From positions 428,233 to 492,232 of the forward strand of contig CAJJDN010000033.1 in NCBI GenBank assembly GCA_905182985.1: a stretch of DNA of 64,000 nucleotides, given 5' to 3'. A model generated the notes under the pieces. The model saw only the letters and a program-made list of their open reading frames with translations, was not told where the DNA came from and searched no databases. How positions within the stretch are numbered: position 1 is the first letter of the stretch; every line of letters begins with the position of its first letter. The DNA comes from Paramecium sonneborni. Its lineage: Eukaryota > Ciliophora > Oligohymenophorea > Peniculida > Parameciidae. Positions 24,344 through 38,100 of this stretch are shown in pieces. A program made the translations under genes and the position numbers.

Positions 24344-25251
24344 TCATGTCTTATTTTTAAGATTCCGCTAAAGCATTTCTTATTCCTTTAATTTGTTTAT
24401 TTTTCTCCTTAATTCTTCTTATTTTTAATCGAGTATTTTCTCCTTAAAAAGATCAGGATACACTAAAAATATTATTATTTGGTCTAACATATTTTTGCAA
24501 TAGATTTATCTTCAGACATGAAATCTTTTGCTGTTTTCAGCTATCCTGGAAATCTTCCTTTTGTATTTACTAATTGTGGCTTTTATTCAGGTAACTTTTA
24601 TTAATATGTAATATTTACTTTAAACATTTCTAACTATTATTTTTCTTCCTTCAAAACCTATTCAAAATCCTTAATTGATCTACAATTTAAATTTTCTTTA
24701 GGAGGAAGATTAAAACTTTTATAGTCATATGATTTTGACTCAAATAAATGACTCATTTCTTTAAAATGATCTTAATCATTAAGATCATGATGTTATATCG
24801 TTGATATTGATCTTGCTTACTAAGGATCTAATAAACTTTAATATTAAGATGCAACTGTAGATTATGGAATATGTGGTAAAGTTTAATAGCTTTATGTTTG
24901 TGATAAAGGTTTCTATTCTTGTGTTTTGTGTATTGATTTTTATTTCTTTTCTGTTTTAAAATGTTCTAAATTAGGTAATTTCCTAGGTCGAGGCAGTTGA
25001 GAATACCAAGCCAATTTATTAATTGAAGGTGTATAGCACACAAAATTTTTCTAAAGTGATCTAGCTTTTAAAGGCATATAACTTGGTTTTTTTGCTAGTT
25101 TAATTCTATCTCTATAACCAACAGATCCAGTCAAAGAAGCATCAAATTCTTTTATATAATCTGCAGTTTTATAAACTTTTTGCTTTTCTCCTGTTTCATT
25201 ATTGATTAAGTAGTAATTATTAGTTTCTAAATCATTCCAGATTGATATCAT
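24344..25251 (-). CDS. Uncharacterised basic protein, possible axonemal
   Basis: A 293-residue protein with one 26-nt intron near the 3' end. The first 100 residues are dense in Tyr, Trp, Lys and Pro (for example GSVGYRDRIKLAKKPSYMP and WYSQLPRPRKLP). The middle is Gln/Ser-rich and probably disordered. The C-terminus is a short charged coiled coil. The start is the first ATG of the frame. The pattern fits filament-associated proteins of cilia, but no family is recognised. Confidence 0.65.
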
Positions 25252-25626
25252 GCTATTATTGTTAATTGTATATGTATATAAAATATTATTAATAAATTCA
25301 TATAAAATTAATTATTATGAGATGTAAAGAAAAAATATAATGTTCAAGCTTCATTTATAAATTTTAAAATAAATTTTTATTTATATCTTCCAATTCCATT
25401 TTTCTTTTATTTATCGAACAAATAATACAAAAATTAGAATTTCCTATAAATTTATACACATTCATATATTTTTTACTTACAAAATGAATACTTTAAGTAT
25501 ATATGTATTTGTGTAAACAATAAAACATAATTTTAAATGAAAAAAATATATTTATGTATTTAAATTGTTAAAAGATAATTTATTAAATTATTAGATTCAA
25601 ATAAAACAATTTGTCTCTTCTAAATA
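25252..25626. other. Intergenic, no gene seen
   Basis: About 375 bp between two minus-strand genes, extremely AT-rich, with nothing recognised. Confidence 0.6.
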
Positions 25627-28600
25627 TCATTAAAATTTAAATTTAAGTTCCTTTAACTATCTCACTAATAATTCATTCTTCATTAGTGATTCAAAAGGTA
25701 TCAAGTAGACTACTCTTTTGATAATTTTCATTATTCTACCTAAATATGGAGAATAAAAATAAAATAGCAAGATTTATATCACAATAGTGGTAATTATAAA
25801 TGAAAATGATAAAACCTAATATAAGAAACAAATAATATACTGTTAAAAATAGTTTCATGCCATCAAATTATAGTTTTAAACTAGAATTAAACTGATTAAC
25901 TAAATTAGAAAATACTCTACTAACAATTTGTGAACCTTCTGCTTCATAATATTAAATTTCAACTCTTCGAGTAAAATTGTTTATTGCTTATTAAGATTTA
26001 ATATAATTAGTAATGTAATTCAATGCCGATATCATTCCATTGCTAAATGATCCATCAAAGGAGAATTAACAATATATCTAGGATGAATTTTTAAATTTCT
26101 AAATTTATTATATTAAAATACTTCATCAATAAAATTACAAAGATTATTTTTATTGATATCTTCAAATAAATCTATAAAATTTGAATCTATCAAATATAGA
26201 TCATAATTGATTGAGTTTGAAGTTAAGATGTAATTATAAATTGAATTTTAGGCTTTATTAATTAAATCATAAAGTTCTACTTTATTATTTTATGTTAGAA
26301 AAGTAAAATTCTGCCACCTAAAGAATATTTCTCTATATAAAATTAGATTACCAGGTCTAAATTTCATTTATTAAACTTATTAATAGAACTAAAGTGTATC
26401 ATCATACTTACTAAAAAAAAGGGAAGTAGAAGTAATTATGATTAAAGAAAAAATAAGAATGATGGATAATAAAAAGATAAGGAATGAAATATTAAGGATT
26501 TTAATTAGACTTCTGCTTTTTATTATGGCCTAAAGGCTTTATTTTTATTTCTAATTTTAATTTTAATTATCATGAGATTGTAATGGCTTGTTGAAATGTT
26601 ATTATAATTGAACCTCAGGGTTATAATTTAATAATAGATCAGAATTAAGTTTAATAGATGTCATCAAATTGTTATATCTTATTACTTCCTTATTCAAAAT
26701 AGGATTATCAATCAAAAATATAAGTGAGACAAATTTATCCAATTATGAGAAAAACTTTATTTAGAAATTTTACAAATAAATATAGAAGATTATTAAAGCA
26801 ATATCAAAGATTAACCATAATGTTATTAGTTTTTAAATCATATTGCTATGCATATATATTGCATAATCATACAAAGATTAAGTTAATTTTTCACATTCTT
26901 TATGAAGCATAAATTAATTAGCAAAGACAGATACTTAAAATGGTTTGCCAGAATTGCTTTCACCACGTTATAATGTCCTCATAGCAGCATATTAATATTA
27001 CAAGATTGTAAATAATGCATCTCTAAAAGAAACTTCAATTGGATAAACTTCTTATTCATTTTTATTCATAAAATTCATAATAACTTTCGCATCATTTAAA
27101 AAGTTTTATATATAAGGATTGTTTAATTGATCATAAAAGCTATCTCTTAATTCAATATAACCTAGATCAACAATTTCTTAAATAGGAGCAATAAATTATT
27201 TCATTTAACTACTAGGTAAAAAACCTTCTCTATTCATTTACTAATAAGTAGTCAATGCAACTCTCATCGAAAAATATAGATCATGAGGTCCCATGATAGA
27301 AGCATAAAATGATGTCATAAATCCATATGATAAAAAATCTTCTAAATCATTGTTAAGCTCAATTTATAATACTATTATAAATGTAATAAATATTGAAAAC
27401 CAAATACTAAACAAAACCATAAAATTTTTTTAGTATCTTGTTGTACTAGCAGAAATAATTTAATTAATTAATGAATATTTTAATTAAATCTTATCTGTTT
27501 CTGTCTAAGTCTCTTATAATTATATGCCTTTAGATTTTTAGGACTTTTCTTCATCATCATTGCTTTACAAACTTGGAGAACCAAGATCTTCTTTAAGCAA
27601 ACTAAGTTTTTGAGTTATTAACTATTATTCAGTTTAATTAATAGTATCTTCCCTTCTTGAATTAAGAACTGGAGAATTACTAACAAACATTGGATTAACT
27701 TATAAAACTAGAGGTTTAGTACTATTTTATATAGAACCAATTTGTTATTAATTTATAAAATTTACACTATTTAAATTCCCAATATTAGGAGAATCATCTT
27801 ACTAATATACAATATATTCTTCATCATTTTAATATTTATTTTATTTAATTTACTTCAACAATTCTACTTTATGGATAGTAGTTTTTTTCCTTATTTTTAT
27901 TAATTCAGCCATTTTTACAATATCCAGTAAATAATAACAAAAATCTCCTATTTCCCTTCTCTAAATTAAAATATCGCAAACTACAGCAATATATCTCAGA
28001 TTTTATCTTCCTCTATCAGGAGATTATTTACTTTTATTTTCTATTTAATCTAAATAATTAGATAGAGAAGGAAAATACATTGTTATTTAATTTAATTTAA
28101 TCTCATTTTCTTTATTTTCAATTACATTTAAGAAATCTGGATATATTTAAAGAATTTCTACTTACAATATTTCTTTTATTTTAATTTAGTCTTCAATATC
28201 AGGTATAGACCACCCTATTTGAATCATTAAGTTTTTAGTAAATTTGCATTTTAAATTATTTCCATCTACAAATAAATAAGCTTTATCTTAGGTTGATTCT
28301 TGTAGAAATACTGCAAATATCATATTTTTGCTTTTGAATAGATTTGTAACAGAATAACACATATTTACAGTAGTTAATATATTTTAAGTGTTGCTCATAA
28401 TAAAATTGATCTGGAAAATATTAAAATATTTACTGGTTCCTGTTTCAAAAAATCGTTTGACATATAAATTATGATAGGGAATCAAACAATCTGGTAATAA
28501 ATGTTCAAACAATTTTTATTTCTTCTAACATGTTCCAAAATTATCATGAAAGTTTTAAGAGTGACCTATTAAATTCAAATTTTGCATATCATCACATAAT

Positions 28601-30822
28601 TCTAAAATTGTATAATGCACATTTTTTTAGTTTATATTAAAATTTATTATTTGCTAAAATTTATTTAATTCTACTTCTAAACACTTTGAATTTTTGTAAA
28701 ATTATACTGATTTATAATAGTTTGATAAAATTTCGCCAATAAAAAAAGTGTATAACCCATGTATTTTTTAATTTGGTGTATTTTAAAAATTAAATTTTAA
28801 AATTTTATTCACTTCATATACTTATTCACATAATGAATATAGTTGCTTATTAAAATCAAGATCATCTATCAATTCTTAACAAGAATTCTTTAAAATATTA
28901 TAAAAATTTTATTTTAAAATAAGAGTATCCATAATTTTCCTCTCCAAATATTGTATAAGGCTCTCAGATTTTAATGATTTTTCAATATATTCTTATATCA
29001 TTGATTGCTGAGTAGCATACAAAGAAAATCCTGTTAATGATGAGATTATTTATGTTTTTCCACATTAGACTATAAATTTAGTTTGAACTTTTCTTATATA
29101 ATTCAATTATAAAAGAATACTATTAGGTTATAATTCATTATCCTTAAGTTACATATCATTTTCTTAGAATGAGAATTATGAAGTCTGCTAAAAGTTTTTT
29201 TGATATTTATGTGAAAAATTATTTGAAAAAATACTATCTAAGATTTTAATTGATCTAATCATCCATCCAAAATCATAAAGGAAATAGGCATATATTAATG
29301 CGTATTCTTATTAGTTATATCTCTTTCGATTTAATGAAGGTTTTTACATAAAATAAGAAATCGAGTATAGAATAAATTATTTAAAAATTTCATTTGTTAT
29401 ACCACTGCATTACTCAGTATTTTGAATAAAAATATGATTACAAAATGTACAATGTTTTGATTTGCATCTTGATGAATGCCATTTCGCAATCAAAATTTTA
29501 ATAATTAGGTCTTCTTTTTAAAAATAAATTTCGTTATTTAAAATTTTAATTAATCCATATCTTAGGAAATTTAAATTGTTTTTTTTAGACCTAAATAATT
29601 AAACTATTTATTGTTTTTCAATTTATTAATTCTAATTTTTTAGTATTATCATAATCAAAGAAAAAAATATTAAACAACAAAATGTAAAAAGTTTAGTGTC
29701 TGATGTTGAAACAATAAATATAGATAGACAGAATGATAAATTAATTGAAGTTGCTAAGATTAAAGGGTAAGTTTGATAGCGAAGAATATAATTACAATCA
29801 ATCAATAGCTCAAATATGAGAATTAATTATTAAAATAAAAAAATTCCGCTAAGTATATATTCAATATGGATTTAATCAAAAAATATAACAATAATTGATT
29901 GTATTATGATTAATACCTATTATATATATCTGTAGATACTAATACTGAGTTTTTCTAATCCATATACTTTATTTGTAATAGTACACTCATTTATTATGAT
30001 GGTTCCAATGGAATCAAATGCTAAAAGTAACATAGTAGAAATATTTAATGTAACCAGTAAAACTCCAAAATTTTCTAACTATCCTGTTTATTTTGAGTAG
30101 CATTTAATACAAATAAAGTTCATTTCCAAATATAAATATGAACCAACTAATTATTGATATATGTTCAGAAGATTACAAAAAAGTCTAGAGAAAAAAGAAT
30201 TTTCTGCTTGATTTTTTAAATTTAATGATTTTTCCTTATCTAAATAGTGCTAAGTAAAATAGATTAATCCAATTTTATGAATTATAACAAGAATTGTTAC
30301 CACAAAAAATGCATATTCAACATTTTGGTCAAATATAGAAATTAATTTTATTGATGGCCTAAATAAAATCTAAAGTAACTCAAATATATATGTATTTCGA
30401 TTTTCTTTTGATCTTTCCATACTCAAAGTCAGGGTGCGAGTTAAATTTGTATTTTTCAATTCAAAAAAAATAAATAATGGTTGCAAATTTGACATCAATA
30501 TTAATAATCCACTACTTTTCTTCGAAAAATCGAATTTAACTTTCAAAACATACATTGCAAAAATCATTTTTTAGAAAAAAGATGTCTCATTAGCTTTTTC
30601 CATATATTTATATTATGTTTATTAAATAATATAAAAATTGATATTAAAGACTCCTATGAATGTAATTAATAATAAAACAATTAAAATTTTATTTAAAAAA
30701 AACCTTAATGTCTATTCTGTTTAAATAATTTCTCTCTCAAAAAAATTATAATATAAATCCCATCTTTTCCAATGAATTTTAAATCTCTTCAACTATCGAT
30801 TGTAAATTGATTTAGAATTCAT
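25627..30822 (-). CDS. Giant TmcB/PAS-like multi-pass membrane protein
   Basis: A 1715-residue protein after removing 23- and 25-nt introns near the 3' end (further stopless introns cannot be excluded). The N-terminal 400 residues contain about eight hydrophobic segments. A Cys/His block follows (WHSSRCKSKHCTFC). Near residues 600-650 comes LLPDCLIPYHNLYVKRFFETG, matching the PAS-related segment of tiny macrocysts (TmcB) proteins (P-x-x-Y-x-x-H/N, F-x-x-TG). After a long polar linker come paired transmembrane segments around large loops, ending in MKNELLVRQLKEL. Such proteins are much expanded in ciliates; their function (sensing, mechanical or redox) is unknown. The start MNSKSIYNRQLK was chosen because it is the first ATG after a TGA in this frame. 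Confidence 0.75.
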
Positions 30823-31450
30823 GAGTATTTATTGAATACTAATATGAATAAAAATAAATTATGGATTCGATTTTAAGAAAAAATTGAATAAGTATATTAG
30901 TTTATTAAATATAATTTTGAATTTCTTTATTTTGAAATATTAAGAATATTGAATTAGATTTTATATATAATTGATTAAATTTATAAATTTTAATTATCTC
31001 TAAAAAATTACTTGACTCCAAAATAGGATAAGCAATTTTTACTCCATTATTTTTATAGTTTAAACTAATTTTCTGTTATTTAAAATTAATTGTATAAATT
31101 TGTTAATAAATTTAAACTGTCCAAGCTGTATTTATTATAGATGTTGTTAATCTAAAATCAATTTCAGAACTTAAATTTATAATTAAATTTATTCTTTATT
31201 ACTTGAGTTTACAATAAAACTTTTTCTTTTCTTCAATTATTCTGTTTATTGAGCTTTGAAACTATTCAAAGTAAAATTTTAAGCATAATATTCTATATAT
31301 GTCTAATAAAATTTAAATCCCAACCTTTTCTTTATTTTTAAGTATCACTTAATTAATTAATTTTCGAATGATGAAAAAGATCAAGTTAAAAAAACAAAAT
31401 AGTATTATTTACTTATTAATGTTCAATTTCAAAATAACTGAATTTATCAT
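30737..31450 (-). CDS. Uncertain open frame upstream of the TmcB-like gene
   Basis: A 237-codon frame from ATG to TGA, rich in Ile, Phe, Lys and Gln, with a hydrophobic N-terminal helix. Its end overlaps the first 86 bases of the TmcB-like gene in another frame on the same strand. Either it is a separate gene whose real 3' end is spliced earlier, or it is the missing N-terminal part of the larger protein joined through an intron or indel I could not place (near the T7 run at 30741-30747). No domain recognised. Confidence 0.4.
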
Positions 31451-32005
31451 TTATTTTTTTCAATTGATCGAAATTATATTATATTGATTAATATTATATG
31501 ATTATATTTTTGATTATAATAGTTTCATTTTATTTCAATTAAAAAACCTTTAATAAAAACAAAAGAAAAAAGTTATAACTAATCCAGCAGGTGCTTATTA
31601 TAATTTGATAGAGTTTAATTAAAGATTATATTGATGCATTTACTTTAATAAAATCCGATTATGATTAAAATAGACGTAATTTCTGTATTTGCTGGTAGAT
31701 CATTTTGAAGGAACTGGAGAGTATTTATTTTTTATTTTATTATATAAGAAATGTTGGAATTTTTATACTTAAATTTCGTAAATTTCGTAAATTTTGTAAG
31801 AAGTTAAAGAAGAATGTGAAATTCCAAATTCTTTAAGAAAAATTGAAAGTTGTAGAACTAAAATCATAACAGGTAACAGGATGAGTTGGCTCTTCAAATT
31901 TTCGATTGCATTATATGTATGGATTAACAGTTGGAATTGTAATACAAAAGCCCTCTTATGATTTAGTGAAATATTATAATTATATTAATATTTATGTTAT
32001 TTTAT
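31451..32005. other. Gene-poor stretch with possible decayed plus-strand exon(s)
   Basis: Plus-strand fragments such as KKVITNPAGAYYNLIEFNQRLY (near 31570) and a later VKEECEIPNSLRKIESC piece (near 31800) look protein-like but are broken by TGA codons and cannot be joined with plausible introns. They could be remnants of a dead gene. No transcript-level support is visible. Confidence 0.3.
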
Positions 32006-33800
32006 TCAATATCTTTTTACAGCTCTTTGCATAGATGAAGTAAATGATATTTTTGACAAATTAGAACTGACTTTTGAAAGTGAAGCATTTTATTAATCTG
32101 ATAAATTTGATGATATCTTATCAATATCAGAAGATTTCATTGATTCTAATCTAGAATAATTTGAATCTATTTGTTTTTTGCTTGGTTTTGGAGCATTCAA
32201 AATAGATGTAACAGAAGAATGAATATCAGATGGAATATTTTATTCTTCAATATTTGAATCGACTTCATAATCTTATTATTTCTTTTCAAATTAAGAAATA
32301 TCTGAACTTAACATATCAAATTCCTAATTGTCTTCCTGTTTTATTAATTTAGAAATATTGGAGCTTACATCTGAAAGATTATCTTGTTTCTATTAAAGTA
32401 CCCTTTATTACAAGATTTAGATCACTTATTCATAATATTATTGTTATTATTTTAGAGCTTATTTCAAAATTTTAGGATCATCAGAGATTTATTATTACTT
32501 TAATTTATTTTAAATTTCTTTGTTAATTTTAACATCATAAGTAATATCATCAACTTACTTATATGCTCCTGCTCTCTATAATTTTGCCTATAATTATTCT
32601 ATATCTTGTTCTAATTTACTGATATTAGCTTTCAGTTATCCTTAATCTAATAAATTTTATGAAATTTCAGTCTCCTTTTATGCTATAGATTATTTTAATT
32701 AACTAATTTATGTTAAATAATCAGCTTCTTTTTTATTGAATTCTTCTATTCTTTCACGTAATTCTTTCCTAAAAATTAATATAATAATTACGATTTAGCA
32801 TTTAATTCCTTTTCTTATTCCACTAATCTTTTTTCTAATTATTAATTCTTCTTTATTACTTTTTGTAATTCATTAGCTTTATTATCTAATTCTCTTTGAA
32901 CTCCTTATTTCTCTAATTTTATGATATCAATTTCAGCTCTTAATTATTTTTCTACACTTTCTAATTTAGTCTCCTAAACTTTATTAAGCATTTTCTATTC
33001 TTCAATATCAACTTCTTTTGTGATATCATGGAATTCCTATTAATTTTCTCTTCTTTTGTAATCTTCCATTAATTTTTAAAGTTATTCATATTTTTTACTT
33101 AGGATTACAAGTTAACCTTTTTATTCATTCAATACTGTGATCTATCTACTTTTTTCATCTAATATTTCTTCTAATTTAAAATTTTTATCTTTTAAAGCAT
33201 CAATTTCAGCTTAATAATTAGAGTTTTCTTATGTCAATAAAGCAATTTATTTAGAATGAGTTTCAAATTCATTCAAAGAGATTGTACTTGCATTTTCCTT
33301 ATCTTCAGATTGCATTAATTCTTATTATTTTTTTATCATTTATTCTTTAAGTGTTCTTAATTAATTTTCTAACTTCTTGTTTTCAATTTTTAACTCTTCT
33401 CTTGTTAAAGCTTTAATTTTTGGAGGTCCTTTATTTAAAGCCTCAATAATTTAATTATCACATCTTTAATCATTATTAACAATAGAACGTAATGTTTAAA
33501 TAACAAGATCTTAATCTGCGATTTCTTAATTAAGTTATTCAATTAATTATGATCTTTTATGTTCTTTATTCATATTTTTTAATTGTGCATTCTCCTTTTT
33601 TAAAAGTGTAATGGAATTCATTAAATTACGTACCTTATCTTGATGAATTTAATTTAAAGCATTAATTTTCTCTAATAATGAATTTTATAAATACTTTCAG
33701 CTGCTCCATTTTATTCTTCATATTAAAATATTAATTCTTTTTAATCTTTATTTTCCTTCTTGAGATCATCAAATTAGTTTTTAAGATTTCCTTGTTGCAT
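32006..33800 (-). CDS. Long coiled-coil protein (582 aa)
   Basis: Two 23-nt introns; start MQQGNLKNQFDDLKKEN. Residues 1 to about 450 are nearly continuous coiled coil (Glu, Lys, Leu, Gln heptads) with short breaks. The last 130 residues are serine-rich and acidic with repeated SS and NLS-x elements (for example SSNLSDQQNASLSKVSSNLS), a likely phosphorylated tail ending in a basic RAVKRY. It resembles golgin- or basal-body-type scaffolds in layout but has no diagnostic domain. It diverges from the small plus-strand gene starting 42 bp away. Confidence 0.8.
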
Positions 33801-33842
33801 AATAATAAAATTGAAAAAATAGTTTTTATAATTTAATTTAAA

Positions 33843-34280
33843 ATGGGACTAAGACTTAAAAAGCTTACTCAAACACTTGAAAGTAAACGTCCATAAGAAT
33901 ATAATTTCCCTAGAGGAGTTGATTAATTCGAATATTCTCCAGATAGATCATATAGTTCCTTATAAGTAGATGTATATGATCTCAACAGTCAATAAAGACG
34001 TATTCATCGTAGAGTTCTATCTCAAATTGCCATTCAAAAAGGAAAATAAAAAGAGAATAAATTAAATACTCTATCTCCATTGAAAATTGATTTTACAGTG
34101 ACATCCAAAGCAAAACTTAATTCATAAAGATTCTTTCTAATGAATTAAGTACTTAATTTAAGATAGAAATAAAATAAGCTATAATCTTCATAAGTAGTGA
34201 TTTAGAAGTCTTCGTAAAAGAAAGGACATAGAATGCATACAGATACAATAGAAAGTAATAGTAAATATCGATTGGGATGA
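33843..34280 (+). CDS. Small basic protein (145 aa)
   Basis: Intronless frame from ATG to TGA, starting MGLRLKKLTQ. It contains a short acidic/Tyr segment (FEYSPDRSYSS) and then strongly basic Arg/Lys/Gln-rich sequence. A Gly-2 would permit N-myristoylation, though residue 6 is Lys rather than the favoured Ser/Thr. No family recognised. It ends 23 bp before the NDUFS4-like gene. Confidence 0.6.
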
Positions 34281-34303
34281 ATTAAATTATTATTTTAATA
34301 TAA

Positions 34304-34919
34304 ATGTCTATTCGACAATTTGTAGGAATTCAAGAGATAGCCAAAAAGGCATTCAATTCTTTGATAGTGATTCGTAAGGAGATTGAGAGTAAAAATTAAG
34401 AAGTTTTGGCACATGGAATATCAGTTTATAATTAAGTTGTGCCTGTAGATGCAAGTAAAAGCAAATTTGGATTTTTTAGATGTAAATATAAAATATATTG
34501 GTTATTAAGCCTCTCGTCTAGATAATAGATCTGATCATAGATACTATGATATGAATCCATTACCTCCTCCGGAGTCGAAAATAGCTCGTGTTTACATAAT
34601 TGATGATAATCGTATGCATTAAAGTAAATAGTTTTATCAATATATATTAGATCCAACAATGAAATAAGGATATGAATGGAATGTATAATTTGAAAGAGGA
34701 CCAATTCATAGAATGCCTTGGAGTGGATGGACTTTTTCAAGAGATTAGAAGAGTAGAGATATATATAAGTTCAAAAGTTTGGAAGCTGCATTAGAATTTT
34801 GTTAATAAGATGGATATGGATACATTGTTCAATATCCACACTTTCGTTATTCTTCTAAGAGAAAATACGCTGATAATTTTAAATGGAAAGGATTTCCTAA
34901 AGATGATCAGGACTCTTGA
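34304..34919 (+). CDS. NDUFS4: Mitochondrial complex I subunit NDUFS4 (18 kDa)
   Basis: A 186-residue protein after introns of 28 and 27 nt. The C-terminal half is the ETC complex I subunit domain: ARVYIIDDNRMHQ, then the conserved W-x-x-x-F/E-x-x block, PRMPWSGWT-type Gly-Trp-Thr motif (RMPWSGWTFSRD), and the F-x-S-x-E-A-x-x-x-x-x-x-x-G-Y motif (FKSLEAALEFCQQDGYGYIV). NDUFS4 stabilises the NADH-dehydrogenase module of respiratory complex I in the mitochondrial matrix. The N-terminal 60 residues include basic and hydroxylated residues compatible with a transit peptide. Both introns are confirmed by the conserved domain on each side. Confidence 0.93.
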
Positions 34920-35122
34920 AAAGATATTATTAATAAATAACAAGGAATATTAATAATTGACATTCAAACAGTTTTCCATTCACTTTTTTTTTTATTTACA
35001 TATTTAATCCTACTGTTAATGTATGTAAAAACTAAATAAACTTTTTAATTTTTCATTCTTTTCTAATTAATTTTTAATATTCTGATTAAAGAATAAATAA
35101 AAAACTTATTTATTTAATAATT

Positions 35123-38100
35123 ATGATTGAATTATAAGAGACTAATCCAAAAGAAGAAATTGATTTTGGGTATGCATAAATTCTAATTTATTAGTTAATC
35201 AACGCTAGAATATTCAGGTGAATATGATGATCAATATAAATTAACTGCAATCTATTATAGGATCAATAAGTGCAAATAGATCATTTATTATCTTTTGTTA
35301 ATTTTAAGTCTTGGATTATTGTACTTATTTTAAAGATGGTTCATTAATTTGAGATTGTTTCTATTGTAAGCTTAAATCATGTAAAAAGATTTGAAAAATG
35401 TGAATTTGGTACAATGACACATGTTTTAGTGATCAAGACTAAGAACATAATTCCAATTGCAGATGATTAACTTTGTGAAATTTCAATTGTTTAGGATCAT
35501 CCCTTTTCAAAAAATGCACGTGTCTTTAGTTACGAACTTAGCCAATATTATCTTGATACTTATACAAAATCATTGATTTAGATGAGAAATTCATTTTCAT
35601 AATATACTCAAGATAGAATTTGTAATATGAAAGGCTTAAATAATTTAACAAGTGTTTATGGAGAGAATATTATGGAAATACCAATAAAATCAATTCCTCT
35701 CCTTTTACTTGATGAAATATTAACACCATTTAATATCTTTTAATTGAGTGCTTTAGCTCTCTGGGCTTATGATGATTATTTAAATTACTCTCTCTTTATT
35801 TTAACAATAACAATTATATAAATATCAATCGAATTAAGAGATGTTAGACAAAACTTATTTAAAATCTAAAAAATGATTAGATTCAATATAGATGTAAAAG
35901 TAATTAGAAACAATAATCAAATAATTATTCAATCAAAAGAATTGATTCCAGGAGATTTATTAATTATTGAAGGACATACTAAAATTAGTTGTGATTGTAT
36001 TTTAATTGAAGGAAATTGTGTAATGAATGAAGCTGTATTAACAGGTGAAAGTATTCCAATTAATAAATCCAGTTTGGAATAGAGTGAGTAGTTATTTTAG
36101 TAAAAAGGAAATGAAAACAAAATGTTATTTTGTGGAACTACTTGTTTAAGAAGTTATTCATAAAATGGAGAAAATGCTAAAGCCATAGTTTATTAGACTG
36201 GATTTTAAACTTTAAAAGGTAGTTTGGCTAGATCAATAATGTTTAATAGAACTTAAACATTTAGTTTTTATAGAGATTCTTTAAGATATTTATTTGTATT
36301 AGCTACATTAGGTTTAATATAAGCTATTATTACAATTTTAATAAGTGGAGCTTAAGGTGTTGGTTTAGGAGAAAGCATAATAAATGCTTTAGAAATAGTA
36401 ACAATAATAGTTCCAGCAACATTACCAACTGCTTTAGGAGCTGGTATTAGTCTTGCATTAAAACGTTTAGAAGATAAATCTATCTAATGTGTAAAGCCAG
36501 ATAAAATAAATGTAGCAAGTAAGGTGAATTTAATAGCTTTTGATAAAACAGGTACTCTAACAGAATTAGGACTTGATGTCTTAGGTTGTAGAGAAACTAA
36601 AGATTAAGGTTTTAATAAATTATAAATGGTTAAAGATGTATCACAATAATTTAATGAGTGTATGGGTATTTGTCATTCATTATCAATAATCAATAATGAA
36701 ATAATGGGAGATCCTATTGATCTATGCATGTTTTAAGAAACAGGATGGGAATTATTAGAAGAGAGTAAGGCAAAAAAATAAATGAAAGAAGTAATAGTAA
36801 TTAAGAGATACGATTTCTTAGCAGAATTATAAAGAATGTCAGTTATAACAAATGAAAATATTTTATATTGTAAAGGATCACCTGAATAAATTAGAAGCAT
36901 TTGTGTTAATGTACCTATAAATTATAATAATCTCTTATTAAGGTACAGTTCTTAAGGTTTCAGAATAATTGCTTGTTGTTATAGAGATGTTAATCATTTA
37001 AATTAATAATAATTACATAAAAGAGAAATCTATGAATAAAACATGATATTCTTAGGATTCTTGATTTTTGAAAATAAATTAAAAGCAGAAACCAAATCCA
37101 CTATCATTAGTTTAAAATAAAGTAATATTAAATCAATTATGGTAACTGGGGACAATCCATACACTGCAATTAACATAGGATTATAATGTAACATATTGGA
37201 TCAAAATGGCAGAATATTTTTAGGATTCATTAATAATGATATATTATATTGGAATGAGATAATGTAATAGAAAATAGATATAGCAGACGATAACAGAAGT
37301 TGTTACAGTTTAGATTCGACTTAGGTTCAAAATTTTGAAACAAATGAAATTATGAAATTAACTTGTCATTTTTAATTGGCAATAACAGGATAGGTATTTG
37401 AATATCTACAATATCAATATGATTAATTAATAGAAAATCAAAAATCGATATTAAATCTATTAAAAAGAACATTTATTTTCTCAAGAATGAAACCTAATAA
37501 CAAAGGAGATTTAATGCTTCTCTTGAGGTAAGACTAATTGAATTTTATTGCATTTTGTGGAGATGGTACTAATGATACTTGTGCTTTAAGATAGGCAGAT
37601 GTTGGTTTAGCATTATCATTAGAAGATGCTTCATTAGCTTCTCCATTTACAAGTACAATTTTCAATATTTCAAATATTATCAATTTGATAAAAGAAGGTA
37701 GAGCTTGTCTAGTAACTTGTGTGGAATGCTTTAAATTTATGACTCTGTATTCATGTATCTAATCTGTTGCTGTTTTATAGTGTTATTTCTATAATACAGA
37801 TTTTACTTAAGTGCAGTATCTCTATTAAGATCTTTGGTTGATTATTCCATTAGCTTTCACAATGGATTTAACAAAGTCATATAATAGATTGGCCAATTTT
37901 AGGCCAATAAGTAATTTGATATCATTGCCAGTACTATCATCTGTTTGTGTAATGGTATTAATTAGTTTTGTGGCTTAAATGATTATGCATTAAATATTGA
38001 AATAATAGGAGTTCTATTAGTAAATCACAATTGATTTGGTAAATGATGACTATTATATGTAACCAAATCATACAAACTCTATTCTGCTCATAACATCCAG

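Noticed and set aside
34432..34740. 102-codon minus-strand ORF
   Set aside because: It lies antisense to the conserved NDUFS4 domain and has no support of its own.
35873..36082. Short plus-strand standard-code ORF
   Set aside because: It is the actuator-domain part of the P5B ATPase, cut only because TAG is read as stop in the standard code.
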